A DNA stretch of 64,000 nt, taken from contig JAURAI010000003.1 in assembly GCA_030829545.1 (NCBI GenBank), forward strand, positions 110,121-174,120. Direction: 5' to 3'. Shown here piece after piece: positions 16,051 through 24,706 of this stretch. The notes beneath the pieces were generated by a model. That model was not told where the DNA came from, did not search any database, and saw only the letters and a program-made list of their open reading frames with translations. The position numbers were made by a program, and so were the translations under genes. Numbering within the stretch: position 1 is the stretch's first letter; every line of letters starts with the position of its first letter. This stretch comes from Candidatus Poseidonia sp. GTDB taxonomy: Archaea; Thermoplasmatota; Poseidoniia; Poseidoniales; Poseidoniaceae.

Positions 16051-17811
16051 TCATTCATCAGACTGTTCGCCCATAAGAGCATCGAGGTCAGGTGCACCAG
16101 GTAGAACATCGTCCTCTTCTGTCGTTTCGTCCTCGTTGGCTTCATCAAGTACGACGTCCTCATTGTTGTCCTTTGATGATGTACCTTCCTGTGCCAAACG
16201 AAGTTCCTCTTCAAGTTCTTTTCGACGTGCTTCTCGCTCTTCTGGCGTGGGCAGGGTGAATTCTGCAACCATCATGATGGGGTCGCCGCTTGAAAGTTCA
16301 CTGTTGTACTCAAGGAGGTCGTTACCTGCATTGACGATCACTTGGAATTTTGTAGGGTCCTTACTGCGTCGCTTGTTGTGCTTCTTGTAATAGTGAACAT
16401 AGACCTGGTACTTACCTGCTGGTGCCTTTCCATCTTCCCAGAACACGTTTTCAACAGGCTTGCGTGTTTCAGCACGAACGTTTGCGTCGACGTCAAGTTC
16501 GCCACCGCAAGCAGAGGTTTTGTTACCACCGTGAATTCGCTCCCCGGAAGGACAGACCACGTGCAAGTCAAGGTCGTTGTAATTGTTCCACATCAATGAA
16601 ACTTGAACGTCAGATGAGGAAGCACCCTCACGCTCAAGGCGAGCTTTGAGTTCTGACATGGCTCGTTGCGCTGCTTCTCGTGACTCGAGCATTTCCTGCT
16701 CCCTTGCAGCTTCAATTTCTACAAGACGTTCTTGTTCAGCAGCAGCAATGTCGGTTTGGCGTTGTTCTTCAATCTCGGAGATTTTGTCATCGACTTCAGG
16801 CACATCAACACCAGCAGCGCGTAGTTCTTCTGCCAGTTCTTTTCGACGGGCTGCTCGTTCTTCTGGAGATGGAAGATTAAATTCTGCCACCAGCATGATC
16901 GAATCTCCGTGAGATAGTTCACCGTTGTACTCAAGGAGGTCGCCTCCTTGGTTGACGATCACTTGGAACTTCGTTGGGTCACGACTTCGTCGCTTCTTGT
17001 GCTTCTTGTAATAGTGAACATAGACTTGGTACTTACCTGCTGGGGCCTTTCCATCTTCCCAGAACACGTTTTCAACAGGCTTGCGTGTTTCAGCACGAAC
17101 GTTGGCGTCGACGTCAAGTTCGCCACCGCAAGCAGAGGTTTTGTTACCACCGTGAATTCGCTCCCCGGAAGGACAGACCACGTGCAGGTCAAGGTCGTTG
17201 TAATTGTTCCACATGAGCGAAATCTGTACGTCTGAGGAGGAAGCACCCTCACGCTCAAGGCGGGCCTTGAGTTCTGACATGGCTCGTTGTGCTGCTTCTC
17301 GTGACTCGAGCATTTCCTGCTCCCTTGCGGCTTCAATTTCTGCAAGACGGGCTTCCTCTGCTTCGGCGAGGTCCGATTGACGAGAAGTTTCTCGTTCTGC
17401 AGCGAGACGGGCCTCTTCTTCATCCCGTTCACGTGCTCTGCGTTCCATTTCTTCATCCTCAAGACGACGGGCTTCTTCGGCTTGACGGCGTTGAGCCTCT
17501 AATTCCTGTTGACGACGGGCTTCTTCGTCGGCATTGTTGTTGGATTCTCGGCTTTGATTAAAGCGGTCCTCTGCGAGTTGACGGTCACCATGATTTTGTT
17601 GCCTCAAGAGATCTTGGACGCTTGCGAGTTTCCGGTCAAGATTCTTTTTGGCCTTACCAAAACCCATTCCGGATTGTTGATTCATGAGACCTTCTGCTTT
17701 CATTCCGGATTGGATGTTGACCTGAGCTTCTCTACGCATCACGATGAACATCAATCCGAGAGCAAAGGCTCCCCCGAGAACAATCGTCACGATGTAGTCT
17801 TCGAGTTGCAT
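16051..17811 (-). CDS. Membrane-anchored coiled-coil protein with two DUF2135-like domains
   Basis: About 586 residues. MQLEDYIVTIVLGGAFALGL starts a single N-terminal membrane helix. Next comes a long Glu/Arg/Ala coiled coil (about residues 80-180; EEARRLEDEEMERRARERDE). Two copies of a beta-domain follow: DVQISLMWNNYNDLDLHVVC, GERIHGGNKTSACGGELDVD, ENVFWEDGKAPAGKYQVYVH, joined by further coiled coil. The pattern resembles DUF2135/YfaP domains (DLDLHVxxPxG...GGxLDVD). The two copies are nearly identical in protein and DNA. The C-terminus is acidic. The start codon is uncertain (17868 is possible). It is convergent with purP and divergent from a Bat-like regulator. Function unknown; a binding or scaffold role is suggested by the architecture. 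Confidence 0.7.
   Translation of the reverse strand: MQLEDYIVTIVLGGAFALGLMFIVMRREAQVNIQSGMKAEGLMNQQSGMGFGKAKKNLDRKLASVQDLLRQQNHGDRQLAEDRFNQSRESNNNADEEARRQQELEAQRRQAEEARRLEDEEMERRARERDEEEARLAAERETSRQSDLAEAEEARLAEIEAAREQEMLESREAAQRAMSELKARLEREGASSSDVQISLMWNNYNDLDLHVVCPSGERIHGGNKTSACGGELDVDANVRAETRKPVENVFWEDGKAPAGKYQVYVHYYKKHKKRRSRDPTKFQVIVNQGGDLLEYNGELSHGDSIMLVAEFNLPSPEERAARRKELAEELRAAGVDVPEVDDKISEIEEQRQTDIAAAEQERLVEIEAAREQEMLESREAAQRAMSELKARLEREGASSSDVQVSLMWNNYNDLDLHVVCPSGERIHGGNKTSACGGELDVDANVRAETRKPVENVFWEDGKAPAGKYQVYVHYYKKHNKRRSKDPTKFQVIVNAGNDLLEYNSELSSGDPIMMVAEFTLPTPEEREARRKELEEELRLAQEGTSSKDNNEDVVLDEANEDETTEEDDVLPGAPDLDALMGEQSDE
16205..16728 (-). repeat. Tandem intragenic repeat, copy 2 (C-terminal in the protein)
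   Basis: This ~524-base unit recurs 621 bases away at 16826-17349. The match is best at 16390-16690 versus 17011-17311, where only scattered bases differ, and fades toward the edges. It encodes one coiled-coil plus DUF2135-like domain. The close match in synonymous positions points to recent duplication or gene conversion. Confidence 0.85.
16826..17349 (-). repeat. Tandem intragenic repeat, copy 1 (N-terminal in the protein)
   Basis: Partner of the unit at 16205-16728, with a period of 621 bases (207 codons). Differences include HKKRRSR versus HNKRRSK and the segments after FQVIVN, so the copies are real variants rather than one sequence read twice. Confidence 0.85.
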
Positions 17812-17882
17812 ACGGTACGGGGATGCAGAACTACCTCTTGAATCATGCGTTAGCACAATCTGTATCATTCTAATGGCGGAAC

Positions 17883-17890
17883 AATAAGAT
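17883..17890 (+). promoter_or_regulatory. Candidate TATA box for the Bat-like regulator gene
   Basis: AATAAGAT lies 23-30 bases upstream of the ATG at 17913, the spacing expected if the transcript is leaderless. It sits in the ~100-base divergent gap shared with the DUF2135-like gene. Confidence 0.38.
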
Positions 17891-17912
17891 AGGGTGGGCA
17901 TGATGAGGAAAC

Positions 17913-18548
17913 ATGCGAGAAGTGACGTTGACGTGGTCGAGGGAAGCACTCGGTACGACCTCATTCTCACAATTGGACGAAACCGTTCAAAAATTGAGCA
18001 TTATGGGCCATTTGAACATCACCAAAGATGGTGTCCGCCAAATTGCGATGCCAATTTATCGAGACGGGAAAAGTTCCGAGGATATGGAGGCGATTGAATT
18101 CATCACCGTTGAACAACACCTCAACGAGCGAGAAAGTGATGCGCTGGTTATTTGGAACGAACACCCTCTTGTTTTGCTTGCTTCTGGAACCGAAAATATT
18201 CACATCTTTCCACCTTATGAATACGAAAATGGATCAATTACAGTCACCGTGCGTGGACTGCCCGACGCCATCTCCACCTTCGTGAACCTCTGCAAGGCAT
18301 TTTTGCCTCCGGACAAAATTAGTGTACAAAACATCCAGCAGCAGGATGAGTTGTTCAAAGAACTCCTCACGAACCGCCAATACGAATGCATCACCCTTGC
18401 ATCTCAACACGGATATTACGAACATGAACGAAAGGTCACCATTCAAGGCCTGGCCGAGGCCATGAACATTGCTCGCTCAACGTTCCAGGAACATCTTCAA
18501 GCTGCTGAAGAGGCTATTTTGCGATGGTCAAGTGAGCAACTTCGATGA
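17913..18548 (+). CDS. Bat/HTH_10-family transcription regulator
   Basis: A 211-residue protein whose C-terminal third matches the bacterio-opsin activator HTH domain: LLTNRQYECITLASQHGYYE, then RKVTIQGLAEAMNIARSTFQ and EHLQAAEEAIL (about residues 150-203), where the HGYYE and the last helix are diagnostic. The N-terminal ~145 residues are a beta-rich region similar in layout to other HTH_10 proteins but without a recognisable ligand motif. It is followed 48 bases later by the aromatic amino-acid operon on the same strand and is divergent from the DUF2135-like gene, so either could be its target (inference). Confidence 0.85.
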   Translation: MREVTLTWSREALGTTSFSQLDETVQKLSIMGHLNITKDGVRQIAMPIYRDGKSSEDMEAIEFITVEQHLNERESDALVIWNEHPLVLLASGTENIHIFPPYEYENGSITVTVRGLPDAISTFVNLCKAFLPPDKISVQNIQQQDELFKELLTNRQYECITLASQHGYYEHERKVTIQGLAEAMNIARSTFQEHLQAAEEAILRWSSEQLR

Positions 18549-18555
18549 TTGAAAG

Positions 18556-18565
18556 GATACAAACC
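18556..18565 (+). promoter_or_regulatory. Candidate TATA element for the aromatic operon
   Basis: GATACAAACC lies 32-41 bases upstream of the first gene's ATG at 18597, just after the regulator's stop codon. It resembles the elements in front of gpsA and the ATP synthase operon. This suggests the operon has its own promoter, though read-through from the regulator gene is not excluded. Confidence 0.35.
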
Positions 18566-18596
18566 TTTGATGAAGAGGGGGAGTGTGCGTTAGAGC

Positions 18597-19394
18597 ATGG
18601 ACAAAGCCTCTCGGCTTGAGAAAATCCTGCCCAACGGACGTGGAGTTTGGATTCCAGTTGACCACGGTGCCTCTGATTATCCAACAGAGGGCCTTGTTGA
18701 CCTTGAAGGGACCATCAAAGCTCTTGTCCGCGCAGAAGTTGATGTCATCTTAGCACAAAAAGGCGTGGTGAGTCATTTCAGTCATCTTTGCGAGGGAACA
18801 AATACATCGATGGTAATTCACTATTCAGTTTCCACCCGTCATGGTGGGCCACAGTCCGACAACAAGATACTCGTCGGACATGCTGATGAAACTCTTTCTC
18901 GGGGAGGCATTGGAGTCTCCAGTCAAATCAACCTTGGAAGCCGTTGGGAGCCCGATATGATTGAACGGATGGGGGAATTAAACCGACAAGCCCATCAACT
19001 TGGACTCCCTTCTTTTGGCATGGTATACGCCCGAGGAGAACACCTTACTCCTCAGGAAGGAGACCTAACAGGAGGGCAGGCGCATGGCGTACGGCTCGCC
19101 TTCGAATTGGGTTGTGATGCTGCCAAGTCCGCTTGGACTGGGGACAACGAAAGTTTCCAGCAGGTGGCACATGCTGCACCGATTCCCGTGCTTATCGCTG
19201 GCGGTCCTGCCTCTGGAAAGGCAAAGGAAATCTTAGATCTCATTCGCCAAGCGCTTGATGCGGGTGCAAGTGGGATTTGCATGGGCAGGCAAATCTTTGC
19301 TCATCCCCAAATCGAAGCACTCGCACGGGCCGTTGTCATGCTCGTTCACAACGATGCTACCGTCGAAGAAGCAATGCTTGAACACAATCTTTGA
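18597..19394 (+). CDS. aroA': 2-amino-3,7-dideoxy-D-threo-hept-6-ulosonate synthase (ADH synthase)
   Basis: This 265-residue class I aldolase-type TIM barrel starts the archaeal shikimate route by condensing L-aspartate semialdehyde with a 6-deoxy-5-ketofructose phosphate. GRGVWIPVDHGASDYPTEGL near the N-terminus carries the conserved Asp-His, AKSAWTGD around residues 178-185 holds the Schiff-base lysine on its strand, and LIAGGPASG plus GASGICMGRQIF are the phosphate-binding loops. It leads a five-gene run that ends with aspartate kinase, the enzyme that starts its own substrate supply. A family of fructose-bisphosphate aldolases looks similar, but the DHQ synthase II neighbour decides the call. 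Confidence 0.9.
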   Translation: MDKASRLEKILPNGRGVWIPVDHGASDYPTEGLVDLEGTIKALVRAEVDVILAQKGVVSHFSHLCEGTNTSMVIHYSVSTRHGGPQSDNKILVGHADETLSRGGIGVSSQINLGSRWEPDMIERMGELNRQAHQLGLPSFGMVYARGEHLTPQEGDLTGGQAHGVRLAFELGCDAAKSAWTGDNESFQQVAHAAPIPVLIAGGPASGKAKEILDLIRQALDAGASGICMGRQIFAHPQIEALARAVVMLVHNDATVEEAMLEHNL

Positions 19395-19403
19395 GGAATT
19401 TCC

Positions 19404-20435
19404 ATGGAATTGTGGCTCCGAGATGACGGAATAACAGACCATGATTCGTCCAGAGGGATTGACCGATATTGGCGGAACAGTGCACAAAACGAACAAGACA
19501 TCTGCGTCAAGGATGGAAAACTGTACGATGTTAACGGACTGATTGGTGCACGGATTATCATAAGCGATGGGGAAAGTCAAAACGAGGGCATCCAATACAT
19601 TGGCACAGCAGATTGGCTCTTGGTTGAGTGCGAAACATGGTCGATGATTCCTCTGGAAAACCTCATTGCTGCTCGGGAAGGAAGCCACACCAAAATCGCC
19701 GCAGTGATCACCTCGCCGATACAAGCACAAGGAGCAGGCTATGCACTTCAGCAAGGAGTAGATGCTCTGGTTGTGGACAATCATCATGAACTTATCGAGG
19801 CTGCACTGAGTGTCAAATCGCAACGCTTCGAAACACATTCAACATCAGCACTTACTATCGAGAACAGCGGCAGTGAAACACTTGCTCATTTGGAAGTCCT
19901 GCGTGTGGAAGATGCTGGTCTCGGCGACCGATACTGCCTTGATTTCCTATCACTGCTCCATCAAAACGAGGGCGTACTCGTCGGTTCAAGTTCCGAAACG
20001 CTGGTATTGGTCCATTCGGAAACAGTCCCTTCGACCTTTGTTCCAACAAGGCCGTTTCGAGTGAACGCAGGTTCCCCACACTCATACATTTTGATGGCAG
20101 ACCGAACGACGAAATACCTCAGCGAATTGGTGGCAGGTGATGTTGTTCGAGCGGTGAACATCGAAGGTCAAACCCGGGAAATTGTCCTCGGGCGTATCAA
20201 AATCGAACAACGACCTATGCTCAAAATCTCATGCATTGCAACAAATAATGATAGCAGGAAGAATAAAGAAGTCCATGTATTCTTACAACAAGCAGAAACA
20301 GTACGACTTATCGATTTTGAGGGGGCGGTCAAATCCGTAACTGAACTCCACGCTGGAGATGTGGTGTTGGGGCAGCATGGATTGGAGGCGCGCCACCTTG
20401 GCGTCGCTATTTCCAGTGCTGTTGAGGAGCGATGA
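19404..20435 (+). CDS. aroB': 3-dehydroquinate synthase II (archaeal type)
   Basis: A 343-residue NAD-dependent enzyme that turns the ADH-synthase product into 3-dehydroquinate by oxidative deamination and cyclisation. Family segments include LEVLRVEDAGLGDRYCLDF, GVLVGSSSETLVLVHSET, PTRPFRVNAGSPHSYIL and YLSELVAGDVVRAVN, all typical of DHQ synthase II. GAGGA lies just upstream of the ATG at 19404, overlapping the end of the preceding gene region. It shares the operon with ADH synthase, shikimate kinase and chorismate synthase. Confidence 0.92.
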   Translation: MELWLRDDGITDHDSSRGIDRYWRNSAQNEQDICVKDGKLYDVNGLIGARIIISDGESQNEGIQYIGTADWLLVECETWSMIPLENLIAAREGSHTKIAAVITSPIQAQGAGYALQQGVDALVVDNHHELIEAALSVKSQRFETHSTSALTIENSGSETLAHLEVLRVEDAGLGDRYCLDFLSLLHQNEGVLVGSSSETLVLVHSETVPSTFVPTRPFRVNAGSPHSYILMADRTTKYLSELVAGDVVRAVNIEGQTREIVLGRIKIEQRPMLKISCIATNNDSRKNKEVHVFLQQAETVRLIDFEGAVKSVTELHAGDVVLGQHGLEARHLGVAISSAVEER

Positions 20436-20439
20436 AGGA

Positions 20440-21333
20440 ATGGCAGTACTCGGAAAAGGCTCTGCACACGGTGCGTGCAGCCTTCTCCATGCCGCTGCTC
20501 TTGGATACGGGGCAAGCATCGCTCTGGACCTTCCCACTACGGTTCGTTTACTCGACCGACCCAGTAAGGGGGAAGTCAACGATCATGATTCCCTGCTGGA
20601 TACCGTTCTCGATGTTTGGATTGATGCAAAGCACCCATTACCCGAATCCTATGCTAAGGATGAACTCCATTGGGGTGTCAATTCAAAGATTCCAATCAAA
20701 CAGGGCCTCAAATCATCTGCTGCAACCAGCATCGCTGCACTTCGCGCACTTTGTGATGCAACAGAGACTGAACTGGAAGTTGCAGACCTCGTCGCTCTAT
20801 CTGCTCAAGCACAATTGAATGCCGGCGTTTCCCTCACAGGCTCGATTGATGATGCATGGGCTTGTGCAACCAAGGGGTGGAAATTAATCGACATTCAAGC
20901 ACCCATCGCAGAGGGCGTACTGCTAACAGGTGAGGGGCCCAAGAATGAGGATTGGACCGTATTACTTGTCCTGCGAGGTGAACGTGAACAACAGCCAGTG
21001 TTGGAAGATTTTGCCCCACATCTCCGACCTTACCAACAAGCCCTCAACGCCCTTCAAGACGGAAATGAATTGGTGGCAATCACATGGAACGGACGAGGAA
21101 CGGTCGCCGCCTTGCGTGACATCCAAGGTCGGAAGATGAGCAATGATTCATTCATGAACAGTGCACGTTCTGCTGGTATTTCTGGCTCTGGACCTGCCCT
21201 TGTAGTCATTGTTCCTCGTCACGAAACACCAACCCTTGAGCGACTCAAAAAATGGTATACGACTCATTACAAGAACATTGAAATCGTTGAAACTTCATTT
21301 TTATCGAATCAAAAAGATGACGAACTGGAGTGA
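20440..21333 (+). CDS. aroK: Shikimate kinase, archaeal GHMP type
   Basis: A 297-residue GHMP-superfamily kinase, unrelated to bacterial AroK. It begins MAVLGKGSAHGACSLLHAAA; the ATP-binding loop is PIKQGLKSSAATSIAAL (near residue 88), matching PxxxGLxSSxA, and RSAGISGSGPALVVIV is the third GHMP motif. The start at 20440 is four bases after the DHQ synthase stop, with GAGGAGCGATGAAGGA upstream. It phosphorylates shikimate at O3. Its neighbours leave no doubt about the pathway, although GHMP kinases of other specificity look alike. Confidence 0.9.
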   Translation: MAVLGKGSAHGACSLLHAAALGYGASIALDLPTTVRLLDRPSKGEVNDHDSLLDTVLDVWIDAKHPLPESYAKDELHWGVNSKIPIKQGLKSSAATSIAALRALCDATETELEVADLVALSAQAQLNAGVSLTGSIDDAWACATKGWKLIDIQAPIAEGVLLTGEGPKNEDWTVLLVLRGEREQQPVLEDFAPHLRPYQQALNALQDGNELVAITWNGRGTVAALRDIQGRKMSNDSFMNSARSAGISGSGPALVVIVPRHETPTLERLKKWYTTHYKNIEIVETSFLSNQKDDELE

Positions 21334-21365
21334 ACACCTTCTTGAAGGCCGGAGATTTCGGCTAA

Positions 21366-22457
21366 ATGAACACCATGCACATGCATTTGGGCGAGTCTTT
21401 GCAGGTGAGCCTGTTCGGATCCAGCCATGGCCCCTTTGTTGGCGCGACACTCACCGGTATGCCGAAAGGCATCGTGCGTGAGGATGATGTGATTCAAGAA
21501 GCGATGAAGATGCGCCGACCCGGCGGTACATACAGCAGCAAACGAAACGAAGTCGATGATGTTCTGTGGCTTTCTGGTTTTGAAAACGGCATCACAACCG
21601 GTCAACTCATTGAATGCCGAATCATGAATAACGATGTTCGCTCAAAGGACTACAGTTTCTTGCCAGACCACCCCCGTCCAGGCCACCAAGACATGGTCAT
21701 GATGAAGCGAACCAAAGGTGAAGCAGATTTACGCGGAGGGGGGACGTCCAGTGCACGAATGACCGCTCCACTCGTCGCTTTAGCGGCTCTCATCAAACCT
21801 TGGATTGGCCTGAAAGGCGTTCATGTCGAAGCACATGTTGGTGCAATCGGAACCGTAGAAGCGATGCTCATGTCCGATTCCCCCCCTCGCTGGGTCAACG
21901 AAACCTGCAAAGAATTGCGGTGCAGAGACCCTGATGCTGCCCTCGAGATGGCAGACCTCATTACGAGATCCAGAACTCAACGTGATTCCATCGGTTCAAG
22001 GGTCGACCTCTGTTTGAGTGGACTACCACTTGGCGTTGGTGAACCGTGGTTTGACGGACTTGAACCGGCCCTTGCCCGAGCCATGATGTCGATACCGGCA
22101 GCACGTGGTGTTGAATTCGGGCATGGATTTGGAGTCCAAACCATGCGAGGCAGCGAACATAACAGCCCCTGGGGCGGAACAGCCGACAGCCCGAAACTGG
22201 AGGGTGAACGTCCGGACGGTGCATTAGCGGGCATGGCTACAGGCTCACCAGTTCATGTACGAGTTGCTTTCAAACCGCCCTCAAGCATTCCTCAAGAACA
22301 AGTCACTTTGAATCTCAAAACCAACGAAAAGGAAGCGCTCACCGTCAAAGGGCGACATGACCCTGTGCTTGCCCCACGTGCGGTTGCGGTAGTGGAAGCC
22401 ATGGCCACATTAGTGCTTGGTGACCTCATGCGACGAGGAGGTTTCCTTGATGAATGA
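21366..22457 (+). CDS. aroC: Chorismate synthase
   Basis: A 363-residue FMN-dependent enzyme that makes chorismate from EPSP. Signatures are GSSHGPFVGATLTGMPKG (residues ~18-35), RRPGGTYSSKRNEVDDV, the RPGHQDMV loop, RGGGTSSARMTAPLVALAAL, and the C-terminal GRHDPVLAPRAVAVVEAMA. GGAGATT lies 9-15 bases before the ATG at 21366. The 3' end overlaps the aspartate kinase start by eight bases. The other shikimate genes (dehydroquinase, shikimate dehydrogenase, EPSP synthase) are not in the window. Confidence 0.95.
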   Translation: MNTMHMHLGESLQVSLFGSSHGPFVGATLTGMPKGIVREDDVIQEAMKMRRPGGTYSSKRNEVDDVLWLSGFENGITTGQLIECRIMNNDVRSKDYSFLPDHPRPGHQDMVMMKRTKGEADLRGGGTSSARMTAPLVALAALIKPWIGLKGVHVEAHVGAIGTVEAMLMSDSPPRWVNETCKELRCRDPDAALEMADLITRSRTQRDSIGSRVDLCLSGLPLGVGEPWFDGLEPALARAMMSIPAARGVEFGHGFGVQTMRGSEHNSPWGGTADSPKLEGERPDGALAGMATGSPVHVRVAFKPPSSIPQEQVTLNLKTNEKEALTVKGRHDPVLAPRAVAVVEAMATLVLGDLMRRGGFLDE

Positions 22458-23760
22458 ATTACCAGAAATCCATAAATTTGGAGGATCCTGCCTCCGCGAC
22501 TCAAGTGATTTGGATAAAATTGCTGAAGTCGTCTTCAACATGGAGGGGCCTATCGTAGTGGTGGTCTCCGCGTTTTGGGGCACAACCGACCGTTTGATGC
22601 GTGCGGCAAAGGAGCCAAGATATGCAGGTCGCCTTGTTAACGATTTAGAGAGTCAACATCTTCGTTTTGCTCCATCCCTTCCCGAATCCGACCTCTACCC
22701 GGTCTTTCAAAAAGTGCTCAAAGGGATTGAAGAAGCCTTGGATGAACTCGCTGAAGACAAGCCAAATCCACAAGCCTACAATTGTCTGCTGGCCTCTGGT
22801 GAACGCCTTTCAGCCTTAGTTGTAGCACATGCATTGAACATGCACGGGCTTAATGCACACCCTGTTGGTTCCGAGGATATCGGCCTTCATCTCAACGGAA
22901 TTAACACGGCAAATAGTGTTGATTTAGACAAATCAAAGAGAATGCTCGATCGGAAGGCTCTGCATGGAATCCCAATCGTGACGGGATGGTTTGGCGAAGG
23001 GAAGGACGGCAACATTGCACTCTTGAGCCGAGGTGGAAGCGACCATACTGCCACAGCGTTGGCCGCTTTATTGAATGCAAAGCGTGTGGTCCTGTGGAAG
23101 GACGTCATCGGAATCTACCCGGTCAACCCACGCTGGGGCATTCAATCCTCACCCATACCATACCTTGGCTACGGAGAGGCCATGGATTTCGCAAGTACTG
23201 ATGCCACCATCATTCACCCCGCGACTGTTGAGCCAATTTATTCCCTTGGGGTGCCGGTTGAAATTCGACATCTTCATCGATACAGCACAACAAACTCCGG
23301 TACTGTCATTGGCCCGGACATTGAAGATGACACAACCATCAAGGGCATCGCCTGTCTTCCGAAGGTTGTTTCAGTTGATGTGGATGTTCAATACATTCAC
23401 AACACCGCTACTGAGCTTGCAGAGATTCTAAGCAATCTCGAACAAGCCAACATCCGAATCTGTTCTTACGAAGCAACGCCAACACGATGGCGCTTCGTGA
23501 TCCCCCAGCACGAAATTCATCGTTGCCTTCAATTGCTCAACAAACGCTACAGTGAAATTACGCACACCTATTATGCTGCAATGATTTCCTTTATCGGCAG
23601 TGCTGCAGCAGAACAGATGCGTTTGAGTATGGCAAAGGGGTCGTGGGCCAACGATATCATTGAGGCTCAGAAAGGTGCCCCACATTTCCTTACCCAGCGT
23701 CAGGACCTCTCCAAATTGATGGAAGAAATGATGAGCGAACTCTCAATCGGCACCAAGTGA
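22450..23760 (+). CDS. lysC: Aspartate kinase
   Basis: A 436-residue amino-acid kinase. IHKFGGSCLRDSSDLDKIAE at the N-terminus carries the KFGGS nucleotide/aspartate loop; VTGWFGEGKDGNIALLSRGG is the family's SRGGSD region; WKDVIGIYPVNPR and ASTDATIIHPATVEPIYSLG close the catalytic domain. The C-terminal ~120 residues look like an ACT regulatory region (VVSVDVDVQYIHNTATELAE), so feedback control is likely. It overlaps aroC by eight bases. It makes aspartyl phosphate, en route to aspartate semialdehyde, which feeds the archaeal shikimate pathway, threonine, methionine and lysine. Confidence 0.93.
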   Translation: MNELPEIHKFGGSCLRDSSDLDKIAEVVFNMEGPIVVVVSAFWGTTDRLMRAAKEPRYAGRLVNDLESQHLRFAPSLPESDLYPVFQKVLKGIEEALDELAEDKPNPQAYNCLLASGERLSALVVAHALNMHGLNAHPVGSEDIGLHLNGINTANSVDLDKSKRMLDRKALHGIPIVTGWFGEGKDGNIALLSRGGSDHTATALAALLNAKRVVLWKDVIGIYPVNPRWGIQSSPIPYLGYGEAMDFASTDATIIHPATVEPIYSLGVPVEIRHLHRYSTTNSGTVIGPDIEDDTTIKGIACLPKVVSVDVDVQYIHNTATELAEILSNLEQANIRICSYEATPTRWRFVIPQHEIHRCLQLLNKRYSEITHTYYAAMISFIGSAAAEQMRLSMAKGSWANDIIEAQKGAPHFLTQRQDLSKLMEEMMSELSIGTK

Positions 23761-23771
23761 GTCAACCGAAC

Positions 23772-24695
23772 TCATTCGGCTTGCTTCTCACGGTAACGTT
23801 GCAGGTGTGTTGGCAGGTTCAGTCCGAAGAGGACACCCACGGTAATGAACACAAAGAGTGTACCAAGTGCGACCCCGTATACGGAGGTTAATTCAACAGA
23901 CTCCTCCATTCGAAGGGATGTATCGCTTGAGAAGATCCCCACAATCCTTGGCAGAATCGTATTCGCCGAGAGAACGAACCAAGCAAGAAGGGTTGCAATG
24001 ACGGGGTTGATGATCAAAGAGCGGTGGTACTTGGACACAATTTTCTTTGGGTTCATCACATAGACTTCATTGGTACGGATGCTCGTATCAAGCATTGAAT
24101 AACGAATTACACCGTTGCTCAGTTCAAAGTACATGATCAGGAGCACCGAGTAAACAACCACCAATACTGCGAGGAGAAAGGGGCTGTCCTGGAATCCAAA
24201 CGCATCGTTTGAGAGCGAAGTCTTGGATGAGGCAAAGCGCAGGATTGCGAGAATGAAGAGGACATTGCTGCCGAGAGAAAATCGTGCATCTCGCTTGAAC
24301 GTACCCATGAAACCACAGACTGTTGCTCCACCAATGATGACCAGTTGCATGATGTTGGCAAAGCCAAGACTGCCTGAGAGAATGTACCACATCGTCCCAT
24401 CAGGCGGTGAAATAAGGTAGGTGAGGAAAGCGAGGGCAACCAAGACACCGTAAACCGCAATCTGAAGGTTCTGAACCATCTTATCGGGTGGCAAGAACTT
24501 CATTTTCGGAACAAGGGGTCCACCAAGCAGACTTTCGATAAATGAAGGAATTTCCACCTTCGGAATGGCGTCTTGAGGAATCTCACTTCCTGAGCCAACT
24601 TGACCAGCAGCCTTCTTTCTTGATGGTGCGGCTGATCGCACGGTCTTGCCGTCATAGAGGTGGGATGTATCTGCGGATGGCTTGTTAATCGTCAT
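23772..24695 (-). CDS. Polytopic membrane protein of the MoxR/DUF58 operon
   Basis: A 307-residue protein not recognised as a named family. About 70 hydrophilic residues (LYDGKTVRSAAPSRKKAAGQ region) are followed by roughly six membrane helices between residues 78 and 295, including VYGVLVALAFLTYLIS, GFANIMQLVIIGGATVCGF and GVALGTLFVFITVGVLFG, and a loop of about 45 residues (YSMLDTSIRTNEVYVMNPKK) facing one side. GAGGTGA lies 6-12 bases before the ATG at 24695, overlapping the DUF58 gene's end, so it is the last gene of that operon. It is probably the membrane partner of the DUF58/MoxR pair (inference from position). Confidence 0.6.
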   Translation of the reverse strand: MTINKPSADTSHLYDGKTVRSAAPSRKKAAGQVGSGSEIPQDAIPKVEIPSFIESLLGGPLVPKMKFLPPDKMVQNLQIAVYGVLVALAFLTYLISPPDGTMWYILSGSLGFANIMQLVIIGGATVCGFMGTFKRDARFSLGSNVLFILAILRFASSKTSLSNDAFGFQDSPFLLAVLVVVYSVLLIMYFELSNGVIRYSMLDTSIRTNEVYVMNPKKIVSKYHRSLIINPVIATLLAWFVLSANTILPRIVGIFSSDTSLRMEESVELTSVYGVALGTLFVFITVGVLFGLNLPTHLQRYREKQAE

Positions 24696-24706
24696 CTTTG
24701 TTCACC

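Noticed and set aside
16205..17349. Possible assembly duplication in the DUF2135-like gene
   Set aside because: The copies differ at scattered bases and in protein segments (for example NQGGDLLEYNGELSHGDS versus NAGNDLLEYNSELSSGDP), and frame is kept, so a genuine repeat is more likely.
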